64,000 nt of DNA from 66-474 sp035281745 (GTDB taxonomy: Bacteria > Pseudomonadota > Gammaproteobacteria > Xanthomonadales > Rhodanobacteraceae), in contig DATEDI010000028.1 in assembly GCA_035281745.1 (NCBI GenBank), forward strand, positions 82,288-146,287, given 5' to 3'. The notes beneath the pieces are model-generated. The model did not search any database. It worked only from the letters and a program-made list of their open reading frames with translations, and was not told where the DNA came from. The position numbers were made by a program, and so were the translations under genes. Shown in pieces: positions 12,905 through 21,425 of this stretch. The first letter of the stretch is position 1; every line of letters begins with the position of its first letter.

Positions 12905-13197
12905 CTATCGTTGTGTCTTTGCTTTGGCGTCGCTTCGTTCGATCCGATTACCCAGCTCGACTAACGCGTTCAAGAACTCACGGACTTCGCGAGGGCTGAT
13001 ATCGCCGAATTCCAAACGCGTTCGAATCCACTCGGATAGCGGCAGGCCCGCCTGCTTGGTTTGGGCCTGCAGTTCCGCTTCAGCTCGGGCTCCACCTGCT
13101 CAGTAAGGCATTCCCAATCCTTGCGGTTTGCGTGAGCGCGCGTTGCGCCGCCGCCGGCCGTCTTGGCGGTTACTCGCGTGGGCTGTGAATTAGGCAT
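12905..13197 (-). pseudogene. Frameshifted MobC-like/ribbon-helix-helix mobilization gene
   Basis: Starting at ATG 13197, MPNSQPTRVTAKTAGGGATR and the following DWECLTEQVE read well, then the frame degenerates. Shifting one base near 13095 restores AEAELQAQTKQAGLPLSEWI and continues RTRLEFGDIS to a TAG at 12905. The joined product of about 95 residues resembles short accessory relaxosome or RHH proteins (SxWIR-type helix). The clean split in two frames suggests a single frameshift in a once-functional gene, or a sequencing error. Mobilization-type function is a family guess. Confidence 0.55.
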
Positions 13198-13256
13198 GGC
13201 GGCTTTCCGCGTCCGATCGATACTGAATAGCACTCCTCCGAGTCGCACAGATGAAG

Positions 13257-13379
13257 CAGGTCATCCAGCGCAGCGTCCATGAACCGGGCCAGATCCGGAT
13301 CGACCGATTCAGCCTCATTAGCCAATCGACTTTGCCGACGGCATTCATATACGAAACTTGGCGCATGGATGTCCTGCAT
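13257..13379 (-). pseudogene. Remnant of a MazE-type antitoxin
   Basis: Within a short minus-strand ORF, the segment beginning MQDIHAPSFVYECRRQSRLA and ending DPDLARFMDAALDDL matches the C-terminal half of antitoxins whose usual form is ...PDTRAPGFADECRRQSRL...DxDLxxFMDAAL. The N-terminal DNA-binding part is missing and unrelated sequence precedes it. No MazF-like toxin is visible nearby. I read it as a relic of a toxin-antitoxin pair. Confidence 0.5.
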
Positions 13380-13600
13380 CCGTCTCTCTGCAGAGCAGTT
13401 GCCCCATTCAGTTGACTTCTTGCGATGCATCTCTCGACCTCCCGCAGCAAGCGGGTAACGATGGCAAGAACCGGCCAGAAGCGGTCAAGCGATCTTTCAA
13501 TCGAGTAGCCAGATAGCGGACGTAACGAATCCACGCGCGTTGGAGCAAGCCGAGCGTGCGCGGGCCGCCCGCCGAGCCGCTCGGGCGTGACCGCATCGGA

Positions 13601-14497
13601 TCAGTGTTGGGCCTTCTCGATGGCCGCCAATCTGGCAATTCTGTCGCCGTGCTGGTTGCTGCAGCGTTGTAGGCAGGCACAGAACTCGTTGGATGCGCCG
13701 GTCGGGCCCTCGGTGATTCCGAGTTCCAGCAGGCCGAGGTCGCGCAGGTCGTCGATGACCAAGCGAAAACTCTCGGGCGTAAAACGCCAGTTGTGCACAT
13801 CGACGTATTCATCATCCGTTTGGGCGAAACGGCAGGCATCGCGCGCGTTTTCCAAGCTGTGAACAAGTTGCATCGCACCCGGCGCATGCCGATGCCAAGA
13901 GAGGACTCGGCCGCGACCTTTCCCGACTGCGTTCGCGAAGTGGTCGAATACGCGTCCAGGCGATGGACGGGTTCGGTTGAGCAGATGAGCGTCCAGCACG
14001 TCTCCGGTCGACGTCAGGCTCTGGAAATGATCGAAGCAGTAGCGTTTGTCCGGAACGACCAGAATCAATCGGCCCGCTTGTTGCAGCAATGTCTGGCAGT
14101 CGAGGAGAAAGCCCACCAGGTTCGGCATGTGTTCGATGACGTGGCTTGCGATGATCCAGTCGTAGCAGCCACTTCGGCCGATCGTTTCAGGCAGCGACTT
14201 GCCATGCCATATGAAGTCGACGTCCTCGATATGGTCGAGGTTCACGCCCGCGTTCCGGTATTTCGCGCGTAGCTCTTGCGCGGGAGCATGGTCCAGGATT
14301 TCGACGTTGAATCCTGCGGCTTTTGGAGCCAGAGGACTGTGGCTGGGCCCGACTTCCAAACCCGGACCGGCCTTTGGCGCGTACCGGGCCACGAAGCGCT
14401 GGCGGAGTGATGGACGCCGTAAGCCACGCCGAATGATGCCGCCGATACCTTCGCGCATCCAAAACGCATACAGCTGACGGCAGAAACTTCGCATCAT
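13601..14497 (-). CDS. Class I SAM-dependent methyltransferase
   Basis: A 298-residue soluble protein. The SAM-binding glycine motif is GLEVGPSHSPL near residues 47-57, the acidic strand end is VEILDH, and the IIASHVIEHMPNLVGFL stretch is the usual post-IV motif of Methyltransf_11/23 enzymes. The later segment with DDEYVDVHNWRFTPESF is typical of methyltransferases linked to glycan or envelope gene sets. Its substrate cannot be read from sequence. The gene ends close to the hydrolase gene upstream on the same strand (24-base gap). A glycosyltransferase lies 3.4 kb away in the same orientation, so a cell-surface role is possible but unproven. Confidence 0.85.
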   Translation of the reverse strand: MMRSFCRQLYAFWMREGIGGIIRRGLRRPSLRQRFVARYAPKAGPGLEVGPSHSPLAPKAAGFNVEILDHAPAQELRAKYRNAGVNLDHIEDVDFIWHGKSLPETIGRSGCYDWIIASHVIEHMPNLVGFLLDCQTLLQQAGRLILVVPDKRYCFDHFQSLTSTGDVLDAHLLNRTRPSPGRVFDHFANAVGKGRGRVLSWHRHAPGAMQLVHSLENARDACRFAQTDDEYVDVHNWRFTPESFRLVIDDLRDLGLLELGITEGPTGASNEFCACLQRCSNQHGDRIARLAAIEKAQH

Positions 14498-14521
14498 CTC
14501 GGTCGTGGCCCAGCGCGAAGT

Positions 14522-15592
14522 TCAATGCGCCGCCCGCAACAGCTCTTTGCGGAAGAACGCCAACGCGTCGACGTCTATCTGCCGATGGACCGCTGCGCGA
14601 TCCACACCGGGCGGATCGGTGCAAATATCGGGCGCGTCCTTCGTCAGTTGCGCGGAACACGGCGACAGGAATACATAGTGGCCCGCCTTCGGGATCATCT
14701 TGATACCTGCGAGCGTCTTGATCAGCGGCGCGATGTGCAGCACGTTGTATTCCGGATTCAATACATGGTCGTCCTGTCCGTAATACAGGAACACTGGACG
14801 ATTGATCGAAGCCACACCGGGTTTGTCGAAGATCAGGCTGAGCGGCGCCATCGCGAAGGCTGCCTTGATGCGCGGATCGTCGGGGTTGCCCCAACGTTGA
14901 AGCTGTTCCTGCATTGCCGTGAAATACTGGTTTACAGTCAGTCCTCGTTTCTCCAGTTGGGCTGTCAGCTGTTTTGCGTGACCGCACATGCTGAGGTCGC
15001 GCAGACGGGCTTTGCAGTAGCTGATGAAGCGCGTGAACTGCGGAACTGCACCGACCAACAAGAGGCTCGTGTAGCCACCATTGGAGAAGCCCGCAACACC
15101 AATTCGGTTCGGGTCGATCAGCTTTTCCCAGCGCGGATCTCCCAGCAACATACTGATCGTGGCTTTGACCTGGATCGGCCGTCCGATCATCACCTTCGGT
15201 TGACCATCGCCACTGTCGTCGAGGTAGTTGTCAAAAGGATGTTGCAAGGTCGCCACGACAAACCCGTGACTCGCCAGATATATCGCCAGGTCGTGGTGGC
15301 CGAGATCGGATCCGCCGTGGCCATGCGAAATCATCACCAGCGGCTTGGCCCCGGGCATCGGCAGCGCGTCTCGCGCTGCATGAAGTTGGTATGGTCCGAC
15401 CCGCGTCACGCCACCGGTGTGCGTCGTTGGATAGAACACATAACCCGGCATCGTGTCGCCGTTGACGGGGTCATGGATCGTGATTGCCGCGAAGCCGACG
15501 CCGGTCGCGGGTTGCGCAAACAGAGAAAGAGGGGCGGTCAGCAGCAGGACCGCGAGCCAGCAGCGAATTCGGTGGCAACGGAGAATGTTCAT
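14522..15592 (-). CDS. Secreted alpha/beta hydrolase, dienelactone-hydrolase-like
   Basis: About 356 residues from ATG 15592, chosen because the start is followed by a signal peptide (MNILRCHRIRCWLAVLLLTA ending LFAQPA) and a GGGA ribosome site. The oxyanion-type segment is VMISHGHGGSDLG, the nucleophile elbow is VAGFSNGGY, the acid lies in YYGQDDHVLNPEY and the catalytic His in PKAGHYVF. This is the layout of predicted dienelactone hydrolases/PAF-acetylhydrolase-like lipases. It probably acts in the periplasm on esters; the substrate is unknown. An alternative start 12 bases upstream (MGLH) is possible. Confidence 0.85.
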   Translation of the reverse strand: MNILRCHRIRCWLAVLLLTAPLSLFAQPATGVGFAAITIHDPVNGDTMPGYVFYPTTHTGGVTRVGPYQLHAARDALPMPGAKPLVMISHGHGGSDLGHHDLAIYLASHGFVVATLQHPFDNYLDDSGDGQPKVMIGRPIQVKATISMLLGDPRWEKLIDPNRIGVAGFSNGGYTSLLLVGAVPQFTRFISYCKARLRDLSMCGHAKQLTAQLEKRGLTVNQYFTAMQEQLQRWGNPDDPRIKAAFAMAPLSLIFDKPGVASINRPVFLYYGQDDHVLNPEYNVLHIAPLIKTLAGIKMIPKAGHYVFLSPCSAQLTKDAPDICTDPPGVDRAAVHRQIDVDALAFFRKELLRAAH

Positions 15593-15659
15593 GTGAAGTC
15601 CCATGGCGGATTGGTCACGTTTCCCTTGACGATGTGTCACTCTCAGGAGGCCGGCAGAT

Positions 15660-16172
15660 TCAGCAGATGGCATTTCCCGGCTGCGTCATGAAGCCCCGGT
15701 CAGCCAAGACCACGGAGGTTTCCATTTGCCTGGTGGACACGCTCCAATATCTGCGGAGCAGGTCTTGCGCCTGATGATCCGGCAAGGCGCCGAATCCATG
15801 TTTCTTGTAGAAGTCGATCGCCCAGCGCGCAGACCTCCACGTGCCGATCAGCACTGGCTTTTCCGATTTCCGAATCAAGGCATCAAGGAGCTTTGCTCCA
15901 ATCCCCTGCCTGCGGGCTGTGGTGCGGACGTACGCATGCCGGATGAGAACGATGCTGCCTTTGTCTTGAATGCCCATGACACCAAGGATCTCCCCTGCCT
16001 CGATGTAGCAGGAGAACTGGACGCCCGCGGCGAGTTCCGATTCGAGCTCCGCGAGCGGCATGTAGGGTTCGTGCCATCGGTCGTCCGGGATGACACCCTT
16101 GTAGGCTGATGCGCCGTCATTGATCACGACGCACATTTCATCAATGTCGCAACGCTCTGCTTTCCTGATCAC
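15660..16172 (-). CDS. GNAT-family N-acetyltransferase
   Basis: A 170-residue GNAT domain. The N-terminal MIRKAERCDIDEMCVVINDG is the usual beta1-alpha1, AYVRTTARRQGIGAKLLDAL is the acetyl-CoA pyrophosphate loop (R/Q-x-x-G-x-G/A), and WAIDFYKKHGFGALPD is the C-terminal motif B. Small-molecule or protein N-acetylation is the family reaction; the substrate is not identifiable. It sits 67 bases before the hydrolase gene on the same strand. Confidence 0.9.
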   Translation of the reverse strand: MIRKAERCDIDEMCVVINDGASAYKGVIPDDRWHEPYMPLAELESELAAGVQFSCYIEAGEILGVMGIQDKGSIVLIRHAYVRTTARRQGIGAKLLDALIRKSEKPVLIGTWRSARWAIDFYKKHGFGALPDHQAQDLLRRYWSVSTRQMETSVVLADRGFMTQPGNAIC

Positions 16173-16262
16173 GAGAAACTGCCTCCACGGTTGAGTGGGA
16201 AATCCAGCGCCTGAACCAAGCCGTGCCGCGGACCGGCGTTGGCTCCAATGAATCGAAGGGCC

Positions 16263-16652
16263 TCATGCATTGGGGTCGACGCCACGCTCATTGAAGACGT
16301 CCTGCGCGGCGAACAAACCATTGAGTGCCGCGGGGAACCCGGCGTAGACAGCCATTTGCATGAGCACCTCGACAACCTCCTTTGGACTGCAGCCCACGTT
16401 CAATGCGCCATGGATGTGCACTTTCAGCTGGGGTGCGGCATTTCCCATCGAGCAAAGCGCTGCAACAGTGGCAATCTCTCTTGACTTCGAGTCGAGGCCC
16501 GGGCGGCTGTAGATGTCCCCGAACGGGAACTCGATCAAGAGCCTGGCGAAGTCCGGAGCGATCCACTCCAATGCCTGGGCTACACGCTGCCCCTGCGCTC
16601 CATCAATCTCGGCCAGCTTGCTCCAGCCAATGTCAAATCGATCGGTCGTCAT
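16263..16652 (-). CDS. Carboxymuconolactone decarboxylase (CMD)-family protein
   Basis: A 129-residue protein from ATG 16652, which has an AGGAAAG ribosome site; the longer open frame upstream has no such support. The conserved CMD pattern is visible: SREIATVAALCSMGNAAPQL, HIHGALNVGCSPKEVVEVLM and YAGFPAALNGLFAA. Members are small helical oligomers, some decarboxylases and some AhpD-like peroxidase partners. The CxxC of AhpD is absent, so a redox role of that type is unlikely. Confidence 0.88.
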   Translation of the reverse strand: MTTDRFDIGWSKLAEIDGAQGQRVAQALEWIAPDFARLLIEFPFGDIYSRPGLDSKSREIATVAALCSMGNAAPQLKVHIHGALNVGCSPKEVVEVLMQMAVYAGFPAALNGLFAAQDVFNERGVDPNA

Positions 16653-16783
16653 GAACTTTCCTGGTATAGCCAATGCCCGAACTTGGCGTGACACGTCTGC
16701 CGGGAGTTGTTGGTTGTTTGAGAGGCTCGTCCCTGCGCGCACGCCTGCTGCCTGGATGGACTTGTGTGGTGCGTGGGACCGGA

Positions 16784-17179
16784 TCACGATCCCTTGAGGG
16801 CAGCCAGTGCGCGAACTGCTTCGTCCCAGTGGGCACCGTCGAAGGTCGAGATCGACAACGCTTCTAGATGGACGGACGGCACGCAGCGCAGGTTCACGAC
16901 CCATTTTTTCGGGTTCAGGCGTGGACGACTGAATGGATGCGCGCCGCAGTGGCGACAGAAATAATGCTTCGCGGTCATCGTCCCGAATTGGTACATCTGC
17001 AGAGCGTCTTTCCCCGAAATGAGTCTCAGCCCGTCATCGTCAGTCACGTACCACAGCGCGCCTATCGCGCTGCAGAAAGAGCAGGTGCAGCGCACGGCAC
17101 TATTGGTCGGTCCCTCAACCGAGTACAGAACGGTCCTGCAATGACAGGCGCCCCGCAATTCAAATGGCTGGCCGGTCAT
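16784..17179 (-). CDS. GFA-family zinc protein (Mss4-like fold)
   Basis: A 131-residue protein from ATG 17179 (GAAGG ribosome site). It shows the three Cys groups of the GFA family: ACHC near residue 13, CTCSFC in the middle and FCRHCGAHPFSRPR in the last third, which bind zinc. The family is named for glutathione-dependent formaldehyde-activating enzymes, but most members have unknown substrates. Its start overlaps the stop of the upstream SnoaL-like gene as ATGA, so the two are co-translated. Confidence 0.88.
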   Translation of the reverse strand: MTGQPFELRGACHCRTVLYSVEGPTNSAVRCTCSFCSAIGALWYVTDDDGLRLISGKDALQMYQFGTMTAKHYFCRHCGAHPFSRPRLNPKKWVVNLRCVPSVHLEALSISTFDGAHWDEAVRALAALKGS

Positions 17180-17775
17180 TGGCCAGCCTTCGGCAATCTT
17201 TGCGAGTGCGCTTGTTCGGTCCTGGTCAGTTGCGAATACAACGCATGCCACCGGCCCTCTTCGTGCACGAAAACATTCGACAGCCGAACGTGTCCGGTTC
17301 TGGGATCAGAGAATGAGAGCACCGCGACATCCCCATGGATGGTCACGGATTCGTTCATCGGGTGGGTCTTGAGCCAAGCGTCGAACGCCTTCAGCTGTTC
17401 CCGGCCGTGACCACGGTTTTTCGCGGCGCGCGTCAGAAGCATCTCCTTGTTCCAGACGCTGCCATCCGCACGTATCGAGCGATAGCCTGGCAGCAACAGC
17501 GAGCGAAGCCACGCGGTATTGCCGCGCATTTCAGCCAGGGACCAATGATCATCCACGGCAATGACGGCCGTGGACGTCAGCGCAGTTTCGTCCACATGCG
17601 CATCTGTGTCAGGAGCGCGCACGGGAACACCTACGGCCGTAGCGGTGGGCGCGGTCAGCGTCATTCCCCTCGTATGAGCCTCGGCCGCCATCGCGGCAAG
17701 AGGCGCGCCGAGCACGAGGATGCAGAGAATCAAAATCCCGCAACGCCTGGTTGGCAGGTGCTTGCAGTTGTTCAT
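17176..17775 (-). CDS. Secreted SnoaL/DUF4440-like protein (NTF2-like fold)
   Basis: A 199-residue protein from ATG 17775, with an AAGGAA ribosome site and a signal peptide (RRCGILILCILVLGAPLAAM, cleavage near AMAAEA). The mature part carries an NTF2-like fold: DDHWSLAEMRGNTAWLRSLL, LLPGYRSIRADGSVWNKEML, VTIHGDVAVLSFSD and FVHEEGRWHALYSQLTR. Such proteins often bind small ligands; no enzymatic residues stand out. It is coupled to the GFA gene (ATGA overlap). Confidence 0.82.
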   Translation of the reverse strand: MNNCKHLPTRRCGILILCILVLGAPLAAMAAEAHTRGMTLTAPTATAVGVPVRAPDTDAHVDETALTSTAVIAVDDHWSLAEMRGNTAWLRSLLLPGYRSIRADGSVWNKEMLLTRAAKNRGHGREQLKAFDAWLKTHPMNESVTIHGDVAVLSFSDPRTGHVRLSNVFVHEEGRWHALYSQLTRTEQAHSQRLPKAGQ

Positions 17776-17860
17776 TGGAGTTTCCTTACCAACTGTTTGG
17801 TGGGAGCGTTCTTCCGGGACGGGAGTACGGACTGCATTCGTCCATTGCGACACAACCTGT

Positions 17861-18697
17861 TCATCGCTCATGTGTTCCACCCGCGTTGCAACAATCAGGC
17901 GAGCAAAAATCAGGCCTTCTTTCTTCAAGGTCGTGTTCCCGGCGCGCCTCGACATGTTTGGCGAGCCGCAGGTACCGGAAGAACGCGTAACTCATTGCGC
18001 TTGTATGCCCTCGAATTCCACGCAGGAAGTATCGGCGCATGACGTAGGCTTTGAAAAAAGCGACAGGGAATTCGACGAACAAACGCCAGACGGGCCGTAT
18101 GACATGCCTGCGTTGCATGTCTTCGACCAGTGCGTCGGTGTAGTTGTTGAACTTCGCTATCTGCGTGCTGACGGTCACCACAGAATGATGGTGGACTTTT
18201 CCCTTCAGCCTCTTGACCTTGAATGCCCGGTTTACCTGCACGACGTCATGGACCGTTGAGGGGCGATAGCTGCCGGCGCTCCTGTGGTACAGGCGAACGT
18301 ATCGGTGAGCGTATGCAAACGGGCGAGACGCACTTTCACCAGGCAAGACTTCGCAGATGCGCATCGAATAAGCGCCTGGCGGCAAGGGCATCCCGCCATC
18401 GAACAGGCCGCCTATCTCGGACTTGAGTTCTTGCGTTACCACCTCATCGGCATCGAGGTTGAACAACCAGTCGTATTTGCATTGTTTCTCGGCATATCTC
18501 TTCTGATGGCCATAGCCCTGCCAATCCCGGTGGATCACGCGGGCACCAAGCTTCCTGGCGATCGCCTGTGTTCCGTCCATGGACCCGGAATCCACCACGA
18601 CGATGTCATCCGTGAGATCCCTGATCGCCTCGATGGTCTTGCCGATCCGGTGCGCTTCGTTGAAGGCGATGATGAAAACCGACAGGGGAGTTCGCAC
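17861..18697 (-). CDS. Family 2 glycosyltransferase (WaaE/KdtX-like)
   Basis: A 278-residue inverting GT2 enzyme. The N-terminus LSVFIIAFNEAHRIGKTIEA, IVVVDSGSMDGT, and the D-x-D-type NLDADEVVTQEL near residue 80 form the nucleotide-sugar site. SYRPSTVHDVVQVNRAFKVK and the basic C-terminal amphipathic part match LPS-core glucosyltransferases of the WaaE/KdtX group. It should act at the inner face of the inner membrane on an LPS or glycan acceptor. It lies alone between the DUF3224 and SnoaL-like genes. Confidence 0.88.
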   Translation of the reverse strand: MRTPLSVFIIAFNEAHRIGKTIEAIRDLTDDIVVVDSGSMDGTQAIARKLGARVIHRDWQGYGHQKRYAEKQCKYDWLFNLDADEVVTQELKSEIGGLFDGGMPLPPGAYSMRICEVLPGESASRPFAYAHRYVRLYHRSAGSYRPSTVHDVVQVNRAFKVKRLKGKVHHHSVVTVSTQIAKFNNYTDALVEDMQRRHVIRPVWRLFVEFPVAFFKAYVMRRYFLRGIRGHTSAMSYAFFRYLRLAKHVEARREHDLEERRPDFCSPDCCNAGGTHER

Positions 18698-18715
18698 GTC
18701 ACTTGGCCTGGCGAT

Positions 18716-19123
18716 TCACTCGTACGAATAATCGAGATAGGCGGTGCCACCTTCGCCAAGACTTGCGCGGAGGCCGCCCGTACCGCGCAAGCCCGCAAGT
18801 TCGCCCGTGCCGGAGCCGGCGATCACGAACCACTTTGCGGAGACCACGTTCCCCGAGACGGCGCCGGTGCTTTGGAGCAGGAAGGTGCCGCGACGGCCGC
18901 CGAGGATGCCATCGATGCGTTCGATGCCGACGAAACTCGCCGAACCATCGGCGTGGGTGGATTGCAGGAACTCGGTGGTGCCGCATGCCTCGATGTCGCC
19001 GCTGAACAACTCGCCCAGATGAATCCTGCTCAAGGCCGGTCCTTCAACGGGTTCGTCGTAGGCAACTTGTTCGTAGATGCGCACGGCAGTCGTGGCGTTG
19101 GCTCTGATAGTCGGTTTATTCAT
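18716..19123 (-). CDS. DUF3224-domain protein
   Basis: A 135-residue protein of the DUF3224 family, predicted to be a small beta barrel related to allene-oxide-cyclase-like folds. Typical segments are YDEPVEGPALSRIHLGELFS, GIERIDGILGGRRGTFLLQS and WFVIAGSGTGELAGLRGTGG, with LDYSYE at the end. No function is established. It starts 3 bases after the stop of the ubiD-like gene in the same orientation, so it is very probably co-transcribed with that decarboxylase. Confidence 0.88.
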   Translation of the reverse strand: MNKPTIRANATTAVRIYEQVAYDEPVEGPALSRIHLGELFSGDIEACGTTEFLQSTHADGSASFVGIERIDGILGGRRGTFLLQSTGAVSGNVVSAKWFVIAGSGTGELAGLRGTGGLRASLGEGGTAYLDYSYE

Positions 19124-19126
19124 GAC

Positions 19127-20626
19127 TCAAATTCCTTGGGCTGAATACCCGTAGGTCGACCAGTTGGCGAGGACTTTCTTCTGGATGTCCGCGGGCCAGG
19201 AGTGCGCGAAATCCGACGGCACGGGTCGATCGCCGGGCGCGAACCGGTCGGCGATCAGGCAGTTGTAGACGACCTTCGTCGCGTGGTAACTGAGTTGCTC
19301 GTGGCTGTCGAGATAGACCGGCAGGATGTTCTGCGGCTCGTTGGCGAAGTGCACTTCGCCGTGTTCGGGATGCGCGCGGCTGGCGAAGGCCCAGATGACC
19401 TGGCGCGGATCGGCGATGTCGATGTCGTCCTCGATCAGCAGCAGTTTCGGAATGCCGAAAGCGAGTTTGCCGGCGCCGAACACGGCTTCGCCGACGCGCT
19501 GCGCGAGATCCTTCGATGACAGGCCGGTGCGTTCGTGCCAGTCTGGACGCACGGCAACGACCCACCAGTGGTTGGCGGATTCGAGCACGCCCCAGCACGC
19601 CGCGACCGGCAGGTTCGCCTGTCGCAGCACATGGGTCATCTCCGCCGCGTGCGGCATGCCCCAGCCGGTGTGGTCTTCTTCGACCGGCGCGCCGGCAACC
19701 GCAACGGGCAGGATCGCGTTGTCCCGATACGTCACCGCACTCACGTGCAGTACCGGCCGGGGCAACCCGCTTCTGCGATCGAGATAGCCGGGATATTCGC
19801 CCATCGGACCTTCTTCGTAATTGTCGGTGTGCGAGACATGGCCTTCGATGACGATCTCGGCGGTAGCCGGCACCAGCAGGTCGACGGACTCGGCCTGCAC
19901 GACATCGAGCGGTTCGCCAAAATACGCGCCGAGATAGTGCGATTCGTCCGCGCCTTCGGGCAGCGGCATGCCGCCGACGTAGGGAAGTGCGGGTTCGACG
20001 CCGAGCGCGACGGCGATGGGCATGGACTCGCCGCGTTTTTCCCACTGCGCCTTGATGATGCCGAGGTGTTGCGGCGGCGGGATGAGGCAGGCCAGCCGGT
20101 TGCGGTCGACCAGCATCATCCGGTTGATTGACCAGTTGGTCCATGAGCCGTCCGGAGTCCTGGCGATGTTGAGTCCGTAAGTCTGGATGTAGCGCCCGCC
20201 ATCGCCGTCGTGGATCAGGGGCGTCGGGAAACGCAGCAGGTCGATCTCGTCGCCGCGCATGATGTTCTGCTTGCACGGGCCGGTCGGCAGCACGCGCGGC
20301 AGGATCGGTTCGCGTGCGCGGGCGTCGGCCAATGCGGTGACGATGTCCGCGCCTTTCGCGTCGGCCGGCAATCCAAGCGCGAGCGCGATGCGCGCGTAGG
20401 TCATGCCGGGCACGGCCGACAGCCCGCCCGGCGCGGCGAGTGCCCGGAACCCGTCCCTGTCGCCGGTGATGTTGGTGAACAGCGGGGCGGGTGCGCGCAG
20501 TTCGTAGGAGCGGCGCGCGATCGCGCCGAGCTCGAGGTTCCAGTCCACCCGTTTCTCGATGGGCTGGAGGTCGCCAATGGCTTCCAGTGCGGCGATGAAT
20601 TCGCGCAAGCTGCGCAGGTGTTTCAT
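19127..20626 (-). CDS. UbiD-family prenylated-FMN-dependent decarboxylase
   Basis: A 499-residue UbiD-like enzyme of usual length. Family landmarks are MKHLRSLREFIAALEAIGDL at the N-terminus, NWSINRMMLVDRNRLACLI for the prFMN/metal region, EEGPMGEYPGYLDRRSG with the conserved Glu, and LLLIEDDIDIADPRQVIWAF. UbiD proteins decarboxylate or carboxylate unsaturated and aromatic acids using prFMN made by a UbiX partner, encoded 57 bases upstream here. The neighbouring DUF3224 and MarR genes suggest catabolism or detoxification of an aromatic acid rather than ubiquinone synthesis; this is inference. Confidence 0.92.
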   Translation of the reverse strand: MKHLRSLREFIAALEAIGDLQPIEKRVDWNLELGAIARRSYELRAPAPLFTNITGDRDGFRALAAPGGLSAVPGMTYARIALALGLPADAKGADIVTALADARAREPILPRVLPTGPCKQNIMRGDEIDLLRFPTPLIHDGDGGRYIQTYGLNIARTPDGSWTNWSINRMMLVDRNRLACLIPPPQHLGIIKAQWEKRGESMPIAVALGVEPALPYVGGMPLPEGADESHYLGAYFGEPLDVVQAESVDLLVPATAEIVIEGHVSHTDNYEEGPMGEYPGYLDRRSGLPRPVLHVSAVTYRDNAILPVAVAGAPVEEDHTGWGMPHAAEMTHVLRQANLPVAACWGVLESANHWWVVAVRPDWHERTGLSSKDLAQRVGEAVFGAGKLAFGIPKLLLIEDDIDIADPRQVIWAFASRAHPEHGEVHFANEPQNILPVYLDSHEQLSYHATKVVYNCLIADRFAPGDRPVPSDFAHSWPADIQKKVLANWSTYGYSAQGI

Positions 20627-20683
20627 GGAATCTCCTGTTGTAGGTACATGGGGCGCATTGCACCAGTCGGGGCAAGAGTGATG

Positions 20684-21286
20684 TCAGGTTTCCGCGAGGA
20701 CGGGGTCGCCCTGCCAGCGCGCGAGATCGGGGACCACGACGCCCAGAAAATCGAGTGCGCGCGCCGCGGTGTGCGTGACGATGTCGCCCACGCTCTGCGG
20801 TCGCAGATAGAACGCCGGCAGCGGCGGCATGATCACGCCGCCCATTTCGGTCACCAGCGTCATCGCGCGCAGGTGCGCCAAGGTCAGCGGGGTTTCCCGC
20901 GCCAGCAGCACGAGGCGGCGGCGCTCCTTGAGCGTGACGTCCGCGGCACGTGTCAGCAGGTTGTCACCCGTGCCGTGGGCAATCGCGGACAGCGTGTGCG
21001 CAGAGCAAGGAGCGACCAGCATGGCATCGATCTCGAACGACCCCGAGGCAATCGCGGCGCCGATGTTGTCGATGGCGTGGGTGAAATCGGCGAGTGCACG
21101 CAATTGTTTGGCCGTCAGATCTGTTTCGTAGGCGCGCGTGCGATCGGCCGGGCGGGTCACGACGAGATGCGTTTCTGCACCCGCTGTGCGAGCTAGCTCC
21201 AGCGCGCGTATCCCTAGCGCGATCCCGGTGGCGCCCGAGATGCCGATGATCAGGCGGAATCGACGCGCCGCGGTCATCGGTGGCAT
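20684..21286 (-). CDS. UbiX-family flavin prenyltransferase
   Basis: About 200 residues. LIIGISGATGIALGIRALEL is the FMN-binding loop, LVAPCSAHTLSAIAHGTGDN the central motif and RLVLLARETPLTLAHLRAM the conserved ETP segment. UbiX attaches a prenyl group to FMN to make the prFMN cofactor for UbiD enzymes. The open frame extends about 110 residues upstream, but homologues start close to the Rossmann strand, so ATG 21286 (or 21277) is preferred; neither has a strong ribosome site. It directly precedes the ubiD-like gene. Confidence 0.9.
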   Translation of the reverse strand: MPPMTAARRFRLIIGISGATGIALGIRALELARTAGAETHLVVTRPADRTRAYETDLTAKQLRALADFTHAIDNIGAAIASGSFEIDAMLVAPCSAHTLSAIAHGTGDNLLTRAADVTLKERRRLVLLARETPLTLAHLRAMTLVTEMGGVIMPPLPAFYLRPQSVGDIVTHTAARALDFLGVVVPDLARWQGDPVLAET

Positions 21287-21425
21287 CCGGCAGACGAAGT
21301 CGGGGAAATTGTGTAACGCGATGCTGCGAGAAAAAAGAATGACGACGGCGAGTTCTGTTCGTCCTGCATGCTGCTGTCCTTGGTGGGCTCGAGAACCGCG
21401 CGAAAGATGGCGCGGGATTCCCCGT

